This document shows, piece by piece, positions 47,601 to 59,600 of a stretch of 64,000 nucleotides of DNA. The notes beneath the pieces are model-generated. The model saw nothing but the letters and a program-made list of their open reading frames with translations. It was not told where the DNA came from and ran no database searches. Source of the stretch: Sphaerolaimus hirsutus (Eukaryota > Nematoda > Chromadorea > Monhysterida > Sphaerolaimidae); contig OZ038451.1 in assembly GCA_964036195.1 (NCBI GenBank), positions 24,073,927 to 24,137,926 on the forward strand, read 5' to 3'. Every line of letters begins with the position of its first letter. Positions within the stretch are counted from its first letter, which is position 1. The position numbers were made by a program, and so were the translations under genes.

Positions 47601-50600
47601 CCTGAAAAGTCAATCCCGTTTGAACCCTAGTTCCAGCAAAGGGAAAAATTCATCGCAGTTTATGCCCCTTCCGAAAAATGATAAAACATAGGCCATACGC
47701 ACACTTTTTGATAACTGAATTGTTCAAAGCTGATTCAATTGTTCTCTTCCCAACACATTAGAACTACTGCCGACAGAGATAAAAAAAAAGATTTATGGTA
47801 AACAAGTATGTTCAAAACAGATTATCAGTTTTGAACATTTTTGTTGTAAACTACCGTATTTCCTCGAAATACTCCCAGGGGGTTTATTTTTTCAGAGTGA
47901 GAATTTTGAGGGGGGGGGGGGGGTAATTCGAGGTGGGTTTATTATTTCGCTAGAAATTTTGTGAACACCCAGTACTAATAACGTACGCAAATGTAGAAAA
48001 ATGCAACAAAAACCACCATGTATAAGAGTCTATAGCCTTATATAGGTATGTAGATGATATAAACCATGTTCTAACGTAACACAGTCATTGTTTTTAACGT
48101 GTGTTCTGCCTCTCCCATAGCTTTTGTCATCTACGTTCCCTATACACTGAATTTCGGGGTGGGGGTATTTCGAGGGGGGGGTATTAATTCATAGTGCCCA
48201 TTTCTGGGGGTAATTCGAGGAAATACGGTAGTGTGCGTAGGCACAAATTTGGCATGTTGAAGGATATGTATTTACTTTTCTTGTCACTCAGCTGCGGTGG
48301 ACATTTGCGCGCAGTGAACGTGTGCGCTCAGTGGACATCTCCATTTAGAGGGTGTCCGCGGTGCTGCCACATGGCACCACCATGCCGGCGCCATTGTCTG
48401 CAATGTCTACATATTTCTACCACAACCCCTGTGTGGCGTATTGTGGTTGTCTTCACTGTGTTTTCACAACAGTCTGTGGGTAGCGTGGGAGAAGCCACGA
48501 GCAGCAGCGACAGCAGCGCATGCACTCAGGATGTCCAGCGGGCGCATGCAAATGTCCACTGAGCACAAATGTTCAGGGATATTCACCCTTTTTCACATTG
48601 CTTAGGTTTACCAAGTAAAGTAAATGAGCAGAGTTGTTGACAATACATAACTTTTTCAGCGTGTGAATGTAAATTATCTTTTCTTTACTTTCTCCTTGAA
48701 GTGGACATTTTTTCTCATGAGTAAACTTGTAAGTCATTTCAATGTAAATAAGTCATTTTCTCTATTTTTAGCTCTTTTCCCTTTTTCCCTTTTATGCCTT
48801 GAAAAAAGCGTATTTAAAAGCCTATCTGAAATACGTTTTCTGTAATCGAGTACTTTCAAAAAGTAAAATTAAGTACAGTTACTTCTTCAGAGGAAATGTG
48901 AATGTATTGACTCAAGTATACGTATTTTTCAAGTAAACAAATGTTTTGACAAGTAGGTAAAAAAAGTAATGTTTGGGATTTGAAGTGTGTGTGTCATTTG
49001 TTCAATGTTACGTTATAGGCGTGTAATAGTAACTCTTCGTTTTTTACACTTTTTGTGTGTGTTTTTAAAGCAAACATTAAAGGGGAAATAAAGCTACAGC
49101 AGGCCCCATGACCCCAATATATCGAAAAAGATAAGGTGTCTTCTAGATTTTGACCCTCCTGGTGTTTGGATAGATAGCTGAGTGGCCCCCTTGATAGATA
49201 GATAGCTGGGAAAAAATTTGGGGGTGGGGGTTGAGGGGGTTATTTCCTATTATCCTGTCTGAATAATAAAGTATTAATATTTTTCCCTTAAATTTTGGTG
49301 GTTCATTGGGATTGTAAATGTATGTAGAGTTCACTGTGAAGTGTGCAGTCAGTGGACTATTTTGGCGCTGCACATTAGTTTACTACTGCTTGTAAACTAA
49401 CAATTTAGTAAACTGTTAAATGAACTTTAAATGGCACTTGATATCACTGGAATTCTTTTGAGTTTACTTTAATGTTCTTTAGCAACAGGTGACAGACAGT
49501 GAAAATAGCTAATTCCACTTAACTTGAATGCATACAAGGCTGATTGATGAGTTAACCAAATTTAAAAAAAATTATTTATAAACTAGTGTGTGCAGCAAAA
49601 TCCATTTTTCATGAATGCTAAGAAGTTTGTTTATAAGCGGCCAGTCTTGGCACGTGGACAACTTCGTCAAATAGTTTATTTCGCGACGCTTCTATTTTAA
49701 TTTTTTTTATTTGTAGCCGTCTCAAGTGTCATAGTTTTAACAGTGTAACAGTTGGGTCTGTCATTTGTCTTACCGTATTACCTCGAAATACCCCCATGGG
49801 GGTTTATTATTTCGCCAGCAAAATTTGAGGGGGGGTTTATTCGAGGGGGGGTCTTATTATTTCGTCAGAAATTTTCGTATGGATCGTAGTAAATAGTAGG
49901 CATTTGCATGCCCAAAACAGGTAATAAATGTGTCCAAACAAGATATATTTGGACATTATTTCCCCAGCCCATTTTGAGGGGGGGGTTAATTCAAGGGGGG
50001 ATAATTCGAGGTAATACGGTATTTTACTGTTGCCGATGTCAACATAAATACGTGACTCGTCGAGTTAATTTCATTTAAATTATTCTAGTTAACTTGAACG
50101 CATCATCGGCTCATATAGAAAATGTTCTCGTTTCTGGCACAAAACTATCAAACTCATGTTTCAAGTTTAAATTTATTGATTCAGGGCGCAGGAACTCGTA
50201 AAGTTGCTGCACTAGTGCTGGTACCGCATTTTTGCGCAAAGTTGAGGAAAGTTGTGCATGAATGTTCAATTTCGCAAAGTTGCGTGACTTTGAAACCGAT
50301 TTGCAAATGTGAAAAACTTCTATTTGTTGTAAATGCGCCTGCCGTCCAATTCAAAAAAATGAGGACAATAGTTGACGGATGACTAGTGAAATTTTAAGCA
50401 TTTCAGTGCCACTTGATATCTTGTACTGTTGAGATATGCATTCGGAAAGTCTTTATTGGAGTAGCTACAATTTAGGGATTAAAAACAGATTTTTTACGAC
50501 CCAGTTTTAAAAAAGACGCTTACAAACTCCGGCCACCCTTACCACATTATATTTGTTTACTAAGATACAGGGTGCGGCAATTTAGACCCATGCTCTAGAT

Positions 50601-53600
50601 TTCAAATAACTTGTCACTGGGTCGTCGGATTAACATCAAATTTTAGGTAAACATTAACAACTAAATAGGAAAGCATCCCTGAAAATATGGCTGCGATAGC
50701 TTCACGTTCTCAAGTTATTCATGCAAACGCGTAATTGTCACTTTAACCCCCCCCCCCCCCACCCCGTGATAGGTTTCAAACGGGATCCACTTTTCTGGAC
50801 CCGGATCGGGATTGTGAATGTTTTTTTTCTGTTTTTCTCTTTTTATTTTCGCAGCAGCATGCCAACTAATCCGCCTTACCGATAAGGAAATCGGCAGACG
50901 CTTGCGTAATTGGTTGTAAAGCAAGGTGGTAGAAAAGCAACAATTATTGGTGTTTGCATGAATAACTTGAGAACGAGTGGAGCTTTCGCAGCCATATTTT
51001 CAGGGATCCTTTCCTATTTACTTGTTAATGTTGACAAAATTTGACGTTAATCAAACCACCCAGTGACAAGTTATTCGAAATCTAGAGCGTAGGTCTATAT
51101 TACCGCACCCTGTATATTTTAAAGAAACTAGTCCATTGGATTAATTTTAGCAATTGAAAAGGTACCAGGGCTTCTGACCGTGACAGATTTCCACCTACGT
51201 TTGCTAGCGTTGCTTGGCCAAATGCCAAGCTGTCATTGGTGCCACTGCCATACAAAAATTCTGTCAGCTTTGTTCTCACGAATTTTTGTTAAAAATGTAT
51301 TTGTATTTGTTATGTCCAGTATTATTTTTTATTTTATAACACAAATCATAAAAATATTTATGACCCATGGGTAAATTGCATACTACAATAAAAAATAAGT
51401 GTAAATTGGCACAAAATATTGTGTGTATCTTACAATGAAAAGCACACCAAAAAACGTTCATTCATATCGGAGATGGAACTTTAGAGGGGTGCGTTTATTT
51501 CAATTTATACGTGCAACTCGATTTACGGGGTTGACCGTGACCGTGAGTAGGTAGTTATACTGTAATCTGGAGGTTTGTTCAAATTACTGAACTTTTAAAA
51601 GTAGTTGGGTATATGTAAAATACTTTTACTTACCCCGCAGTACAGAAGATATAGAATACTTTTTTGCCCGTATGCATAAGTACATTGAGTAAAATACTTT
51701 TTTCAGGGAAAATGTAAAAGCTAGTATTTTTCCCCAGAATATGTGAAAGTGGGTACTTTCTTCATAGAATATGTAAAAGTGGGTACTTTTTCATGTAAAA
51801 TGTCTGGTACACATAACATATGTCGTTTTTTAGTAGTATATTTAGTATTTCTGTAGGAAATGATATGATGAAAAAGCGAAAAATAGAAGAAGAAAAACAG
51901 CCAAAAATAGCTGGAAATAGGCAAATAACACATGAACTAGTGAATGTGAATGTTCAAATGGTCAAAAAGTTCGAAAAATCATGATTTTTATTGAAAAGAA
52001 GGGCGAAATTCCTAAAATGTTCTCACTTTTACGTTTTCTGAAGAAAAAAAAAGTATTTTACTCATGAGTAAAGGTAAAAAATTACGTTTACTGTATTCAG
52101 GGGGTGAGTAAAAAATGAATACTTTACGTTTACTTTTACTTTGAAAAAGTTCGGTACTTTTAAGAACTCTGGATCGCACCTCGAAACGAATTCCCATGCA
52201 TTTCCATGTCATGGTATTAATGAAGCGCTGATGACCTAAACTGAATAATTATCCCAGAGAAAGNNNNNNNNNNNNNNNNNNNNNNNNNNNNNNNNNNNNN
52301 NNNNNNNNNNNNNNNNNNNNNNNNNNNNNNNNNNNNNNNNNNNNNNNNNNNNNNNNNNNNNNNNNNNNNNNNNNNNNNNNNNNNNNNNNNNNNNNNNNNN
52401 NNNNNNNNNNNNNNNNNNNNNNNNNNNNNNNNNNNNNNNNNNNNNNNNNNNNNNNNNNNNNNNGTGCTTGAAAAAAGCCCCCAAATTTGTATAGTGCCCC
52501 GGAATTATACTCGGAGAAATACGGTAAATGTAAATACAGTTGAACTACTATGAAATCTGTGCACAACACGATACTCATGCAGTTCGTGTGGGGTGACAGA
52601 ATGATAAGAATTTGGCAGCCACGACTCTGAGCCTGAGGTCATTCAATTATTGATGAGAAGTCATCATTTGATGAGTGCAACTTCCACTTGGTTCACATTC
52701 TGCCACTTGAACACAGCCACTTGAACACAGCCACAATATTTGACATTGTCAACAATGTGGCGATGTCCAACGCCGGTACAGAATGTTTGTCTATAAGTGC
52801 ATCTACCGTATTTCCTCTAAATACCCCCCCCCTCGTTTGACCCCCCCCCCCCTCTCGGGACCACTATGAAACAATCACCCCCCCCCCCCCTCGAAATACC
52901 CCCCCCCCAAATTGAGTGTAAAGGGAACGTACATAACAATAACTGTAGTTTGTGTTCCGTGTACTGCAGAACACACGTTAAAACAATGTCGGTGTCACAT
53001 AGGGTTCAAACGATATGACTTTTCGATATCGATATTCGATATTTTTTCAAAATTTTCGATATCGATATTCGATATTCGATATTTTTTTCTGAAACTCGAT
53101 ATTCGATATCGATACGATATGGAACCTTGATATCGATATTCGATATTCGATATTGAAAAATGGTCGATATTCGATATTCGATATTTCGATATTTTTGATA
53201 TTCGATATTGCAATATGCGTTTGGTATAGCAAGGCATATTTCAAGTGACATATTGTATTTTCATGTGGTTGCACACATGTTTAATCATCTCTTTACTGAA
53301 ATGTGAATGGTACAAGTGTTTTTCACAAGCTTTACATCACTCAATGGTAGAAAATAGAAGAAAAACGTGATGAATCAAAGTGTATCAGACAAATAACAAT
53401 TGGTAGATATTACAGTTCATCCTTATAACCTAATTGCTTAAGGGCATGTTGCAAAAAAAAGTATATCAGCATTTTCTGGCTTCAAATTTAGCACTCCAAC
53501 AACAATGACATTATAAATACTGTACTTTTACTCATCAAATACAATACTATAAGCACATCAGATCAACCATAAACATCTCAAAATGAATCTGAAAAGTAAA

Positions 53601-56600
53601 TTTGGGGACACAATACAGGTTCGATATATCGAAAAAATGGTCGATATTCGATATCGATATTCGATATCGATATTCGATATTTTTTCAAAATTTTCGATAT
53701 CGATATTCGATATTTTTTCAAAATTTTCGATATCGATATTCGATATTCGATGTGAAAAAATGGTCGATATCCGATATTCGATACGATATATCGTTTGAAC
53801 CCTAGTGTCACATTAGAACAGTGTACATACCATCTACATACTAATATTAGTCTACAGAACCTTATAAATGGCGGTTTTTGTTGCATTTTTCGACGTCTGC
53901 GTACGTTTCAGACGACAATTTCGTACTTGGTTTTCAAAAAATTTCTTGTGAAATAATAACCCCCCCCCCCTCGAAATACCCCCCCTCGTTTAACCCCCCC
54001 CCCCCTCTCGGGACCACTATGAAACAATCACCCCCCGGGGGGTATTTCGAGGAAATACGGTAGGTAGGTATATCATAATAAATACTTGATCGTACATCGA
54101 AACGAATTCCCATGCATTTCCATGTCATGGGATTAATGACGCGCTGATGACCTAAACTGTGAATAATTATCCCAGAAAAAGTATTAATGGCAGCCATTTC
54201 GCGTGTATGACATTTAAATTGTGAACAACAGACATTTTTGGCGGAAATTTGTCGATTTGCCCTTGTACAATCAATCACAAAACATTGGGTTGTCACAGTG
54301 CACAGTGCGTAGCAATTATTAGCGGGTATTGTGCACTGCATACCAAAGTGCTTGCAACTACACCATGTTCTGCCACTGCGCTGGATGGAGATTGAAATGA
54401 AAAAACCGAATACCTAACTTGTTGGATGTGGTTGCCAATAGAATACCTGTTGTCGATGCAATATCAGTTATAATACAAAACGTTATGGATACTCTTCTGT
54501 GGATCATTTACTATATGGCAATTGACATCATTTCATTGACGTATTCACAAAAATTTAGGTGTATTTAGGTAAATGTACCGTAACGCGCAGTTTACATTCC
54601 TCTGAAATTTCTCCCATTTGTTTTGTCCTCTATTTGCCTGCTATTTTTTTTGTCACAGCAAATGCTTATCATTCATAAGCTTATTTTTCATTCTATAGAA
54701 TGTCGTCAATTTGACGGTTGTTATTATGTAATATGCGATACAGTTGACGATTGGTTCAATGTTTCCTATTTTATTCAAGAAAATATCAACCTAATTAAAA
54801 ATAGCGGGTAGTGGAATACAGAACATAATTTCATTTTCTGGGTTTACTAAATGCCAAACTTAACTATGCTACCGTAAATCATCGAATAAGACCCCCTTGA
54901 ATATCAGCCTCAGTTGAATCCCCCCCCCCCTGTTTGCTGAGTGAGGAAAGAATAAGTCTCCCCTTGAATAACTCCCCACACTTGAATAACTTCTCCCCCC
55001 CTCTATGAGTGGAAAAGATGTTTTTTTCGATCAAAAAAAAACCTAAATGAAGGTAGACAGACCAAATAAAGTACGTCTGCACTGCAAATGCAGTGCAGTG
55101 TGTGAAACGAAAAATACAAAGGAATACTAGCCTACATCACCCACGACAGATACATAATGTAATTCTGAAGAAAAAATAACTCCCCTTTGAATAACTCACC
55201 TAGAAAACACTGACGAAAAAATAACTCCCCTTTGAATAACTATCCTATAAAACACTGACGAAAAAATAACTCCTCTGGGGTCTTATTCGGGGATATATGG
55301 TAAACATTGAATTTAATGTGTTATTTACGCGCCGTATATTCTTGGGTCGCCCAAGAATCAGTCGCTTTTTTACATCAACATGGCATGTGTGAAAGTGATC
55401 AAAAGACAGAGCATGTGCTCAAAATAAATAGACGGTATGATCAACCTGCACACGTATAATACTGGTAATAATCATTTAAAAAGTACATATAATGTAGCTA
55501 CAATACAACTGAAGAATGCTATTGGAAGCGTATCGGAAAAGTTGTTTAAACAACCGGTCGACCCCGAATAACTTTTCCTTGAGTAACCTTCGTCAAAAAT
55601 TTATGTCTTAGAAAAAAAGCTTTCCTAGTCCGATAGACTTGTTCTATTTAGGATCCATTCGCTGTAATGTGCAGTGGGTAATTTTTAAATTTCCGGTTTG
55701 GCTGATAAAAATAACATTGTGTTAGAGACTAAGCGTGGAAATTCTAGCATCAAAAGATGCCCAAGTTACATATTCGACATGAACACATAAATAAATATAG
55801 GTAAACATAAATACATACATACATACTAAAAATGAACTGTACGCTATTGACCAGAGCGCAGAATACTGCTTATGCGCTTCATGCAAAGCTTTATCATTTG
55901 TATTTTTTGTGCTGTAAGTCAGAGTTTGGGAAGATTTAAGTGAATTCCGCCGTCTCCCCCGATACATGCACTAATTTTTCACGCACGATGATATGTAAAT
56001 TCAAATGCGACAAAATGTGTCATTAGGAGAAACTTGTATTACTAGAAAATTTGAACAAGCATTGAATTTTTGCAGGTGTGGTGCTGTCGCGCCAGCTGTC
56101 CTGCGTGTCCACGTCGCCGCTGGCCGACGGCGACTGCGGCATCGCCATCGTCTGCAAAGTGGCCATGGTGAATTTATTTTCCGCCGACGCGAACGTCCAG
56201 CCAAAATGGCCCTACACACTAGTTGACAACGACACCAAATGCAACTGGTTCCGATCCCAATTCAAAGCTTGCTGACAAAAGTAACACTACGCATTATTGT
56301 ATACACGTCACTTCATGCCGGCCTTATGCTTCATGCACATACCGCAATATTTCTTTCAACACCAATTCTACCTGCAGCATGATTCAACAGTGTCGCATTT
56401 GAACGTCGTTCGTCGGCAAACTTTGAATTGGGATCGGAACCAGTTGACACTTGGTGTCTTCGTCAACTAGTTCACGCGGGCCCAACCAACAACTCACTCC
56501 CCCCCCCCAGTGCCGCGAGTGCCACGTCTCACCAGTGTTCGACCAGTCGGACGGGACGCTGCCGTCGCCCGAGCACGACTGCCACACGGTCGACCCCCTC

Positions 56601-59600
56601 GTCCTGAGCAACTACGGCCGCGAGCTGGACAAGCTGCACCGGCAGCCATCGCAGGCCGACCAGAGGGTGGCTTTTGAGATGCAGACGGTGGGTTACTGTT
56701 GATTTATAACTAAAACTTTGATCGGTCGCACACTTTAAGGCGCATCACTTTAGGGCAGTTTTAGGGCCCACACACTAGTTGACATCGCAATTTCGTGTCA
56801 ACTGAATGTCAACTAAACAAAAAAATTTAAGCATAGCGCGTAAAACAGAGACAATGGAAATTGTGTTACTATTATGATGAACTGCCCTGCCACAGGAAAG
56901 TTGAAATCACATAATTAATCAAAAGTCAGTTGATTGAATAGAAGCGAATGTTCATGTAAACTAGTGTATGTGGGCCCTCAGGATCAGTACAAAAACACAT
57001 AGTCATGCATAATTTATTTTGAATCCACCTTGCACCGCAGCGTTACATCTACGAATTGGATCCGGACACGAATATCCCGGAAGAGCGACCGGGCCAGATT
57101 TTGCCACTTTTTGTACTCTACTGGAGGGCTTCGTCACCATACAAACTGACATTGTGCGTTGTGTTATTAAATATTTTTAGCGCCACTTATACAGGCAGTG
57201 TTCCTGTAAGTAGTGATGGAATGGCGTCATTTGAGTGGGCCGCGCCATGGCGCCTTTTTCCATGGCGCCAATTTTTGAAATGGCGCCATTTTTCCTGCTT
57301 TTTACCATCACTACCTCTAAGTACCTAATCGTGAACTTTTTCCTACAGCGCGCCCAGTCAGTGCAGTTCGGTGTGGAGCGGCCAGTTGGCCATCAAGCGC
57401 CGGCCCGACACCGTGGCCGTGTCCGTCATGTCGCCCACCATGCGCAGGAAGCTCACCGACTTGTAAATTACTTGTTTTGGCCAGGGGGATCTTCCAGACC
57501 TCTGGAAAAATGCTCTGTCAAATGTCGTGTAAAAAAGGAGTTTGCCATTTTACATGACTTTTTACACTTCACATGACATTTGACATTTGACATGACTTTT
57601 GGGACTTTGCATGACATTTGACTTTTTACAGGGCATATTGCATGACGTTTGATCTTTTGCATAACATTTGACATTTGACATTTTACAGGGCATTTGCCAG
57701 GTCATGTCAAAAATCCTCGCAAATGTGGCATCTCTCCTTTTCAGTGGCTCCAGCGGGCAGTTGACTTTGGAGTGCCTCATTCCAGCGGTTCACGTGGCGC
57801 TCGCCTGTCCTGAGGTGGCTGAATTGTGCCAATTGGGGTCGTTTGCTCCAAATCTCAAAACTCTCGATTCTAACTATTCTTCGTGGTGCGTCTGTGGCGC
57901 CGTGTCTTTGGTTTCCCACACACTAGTTGACATCAAAAAAATGTCAACTCAATTCAACTAGATTTTGATTAATTCTGTGATTTTAACATTCCTATGTGAC
58001 AGAGCATTAGGTTATTTTGGATAGTGACACTTGATTTTCATTGTTTATGTCAAGTGTCATACTTTTTAAAATTATTTGGTGGACATTCAGTTGACATTGT
58101 TTTGCGATGTCAACTAGTGTGTGTGGCCCCTTTGCGACATGATTTCTTTCTAAAATTCATTGTATTTCTTATCTAACATTACCAAATCATTTTCAGGCGC
58201 AATGTCGAGAAGATGACTTTTCCGGCGGACCCATTCAGGGGCAAGAAATTGCCCACGCTTCTAACTGCCTGGGTGATGTACAAAAATCACAATATTACGG
58301 ACGACAAGAAAGTTTGGACGCGCCTGCTCAACACAATGTCTAGCAAACGCCTGGTTAGATATATTGTCTTGGTGTGTAGTTAATATTTACCAACTGCCTT
58401 TGTCTGCTAAGCGAGGATCAAACTGACCTTCAATAACATCCAGGGAATGTGACTCATATAAATGTGACATAAAAACAGCAATTTCGAAAAGCATGTGGTG
58501 TACAACTGAAACAGACGCATATTGTTTTCTACGTATTCTCTTAAGTAGCATATAGCATCTTGATAAAAAAATTGCAATTACCTACTTCCCCTTTTTAATT
58601 ACTCACTGGTCGAAAAATTCCGACAGAAACAAACCCTCGGGGACTTATTTAAGTGCATACTTTAGCACCCTCTCCACCCTCCCCCATCCCCCAGGCGGCC
58701 ATAATCGACCTGGGCAACTGCGACCGGATGATCTGCGTGCCGCTGGGCTCGTGGCTGGCGCTGGCGGCGGGCGCGCCGCACGGCGGCAAGGAGTCTGACG
58801 CGTCGCGCGGCCTGCTCTGCCTCGCCTTCACGCTGCCCATGGGTATCACGGGCGGCGGCGGCAGCAGCGGACAAGTGCACCTGTCGTGAGTGCTTGTTGG
58901 GGATTGTTGTGCTTAGGGTTGAAAAAAAAACGTTTTTTTAACTCGATGTTTTTTTTATAAAAAAAACGTGTTTTTTTAAAAGCTCCCAGAGATGACCTAG
59001 TGTCAACATATATAGGTATATCAGACACTGGCAATACTCTGTGATGTTAAATATGACCATATAATGGCTGTGGAGCCATCGGATAGCATTATAAGTGGTG
59101 ATTTGTGTCAAAAATATCCATTTTTCGTCGACATATCGTTCGTATATTGCCTTATAGTCGAATGTTCGTGACCTCAGGTAAAGTTTGGCACGGAATGGTG
59201 ATCAAACAATGTTATAAAAGGAGGTTGTTACTTTGGGAGTGAAGTTACACATTGTGGAGGTACATGGAAGCACATTACCTCAATATTATATATTACAGCA
59301 ACATATGTCAGCTTATTCACCCATGGTAGCACATAGAAATGAATGTTTTGATACTAAAAATGCAACAAAACCAATGAAAACAACCACCAATGTCAATTTG
59401 TGTGTGAAATTGCGCGCTTGCGCGCAAAAATTTTGCAAAATACCTAGTGCTTAGTACTAAAAATTCCAGCCGATGTTTTTTTTTATAAAAAAAACATTTC
59501 GGACGTCATGTTTTTTTTTAAAAAAAAAACGTTGTTTTTTTTAAAAAAAAACGTTAAAAAAAAAACATCGGCCAACCCTAGTTGTGCTGCGTTGTGTTTG

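Larger units (their letters stand above)
41648..56075 (+). other. 14.4-kb second intron of the TASOR-like gene, with assembly gap
   Basis: The flanking exons join in frame as SASG-VVLSRQL across this interval, so I interpret it as one intron. I found no exon inside. It holds nested GGGACC hAT elements (42137-43456), an inverted-repeat element (44113-44530), a TAGGGTTGG hAT (44624-45259), a GGCGCC hAT (45691-45909), a GATCCC hAT (47017-47629), TACCGTATTT elements (about 47854-48229, 49773-50020, 52806-54062, 54872-55303), a mariner-like TIR element (50568-51112), a GATATTC hAT (53000-53804) and the 200-N gap. Stretches 43465-44110, 45920-47000, 48230-49380 and 55310-56070 show nothing recognisable apart from fragments of these families. 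Confidence 0.7.

Noticed and set aside
57154-57210. Donor GTAAGT at 57206 for exon 5 of the TASOR-like gene
   Set aside because: It is the best-looking consensus but gives phase 0, which puts the next exon in a frame lacking W-x-GQL; GTGCGT at 57154 keeps all following exons in frame.
2324-59588. TAGGGTT repeats as possible telomeric sequence
   Set aside because: Each TAGGGTT occurs once at an element end, mirrored by AACCCTA at the other end and flanked by 8-bp duplications; there is no tandem TTAGGG array.
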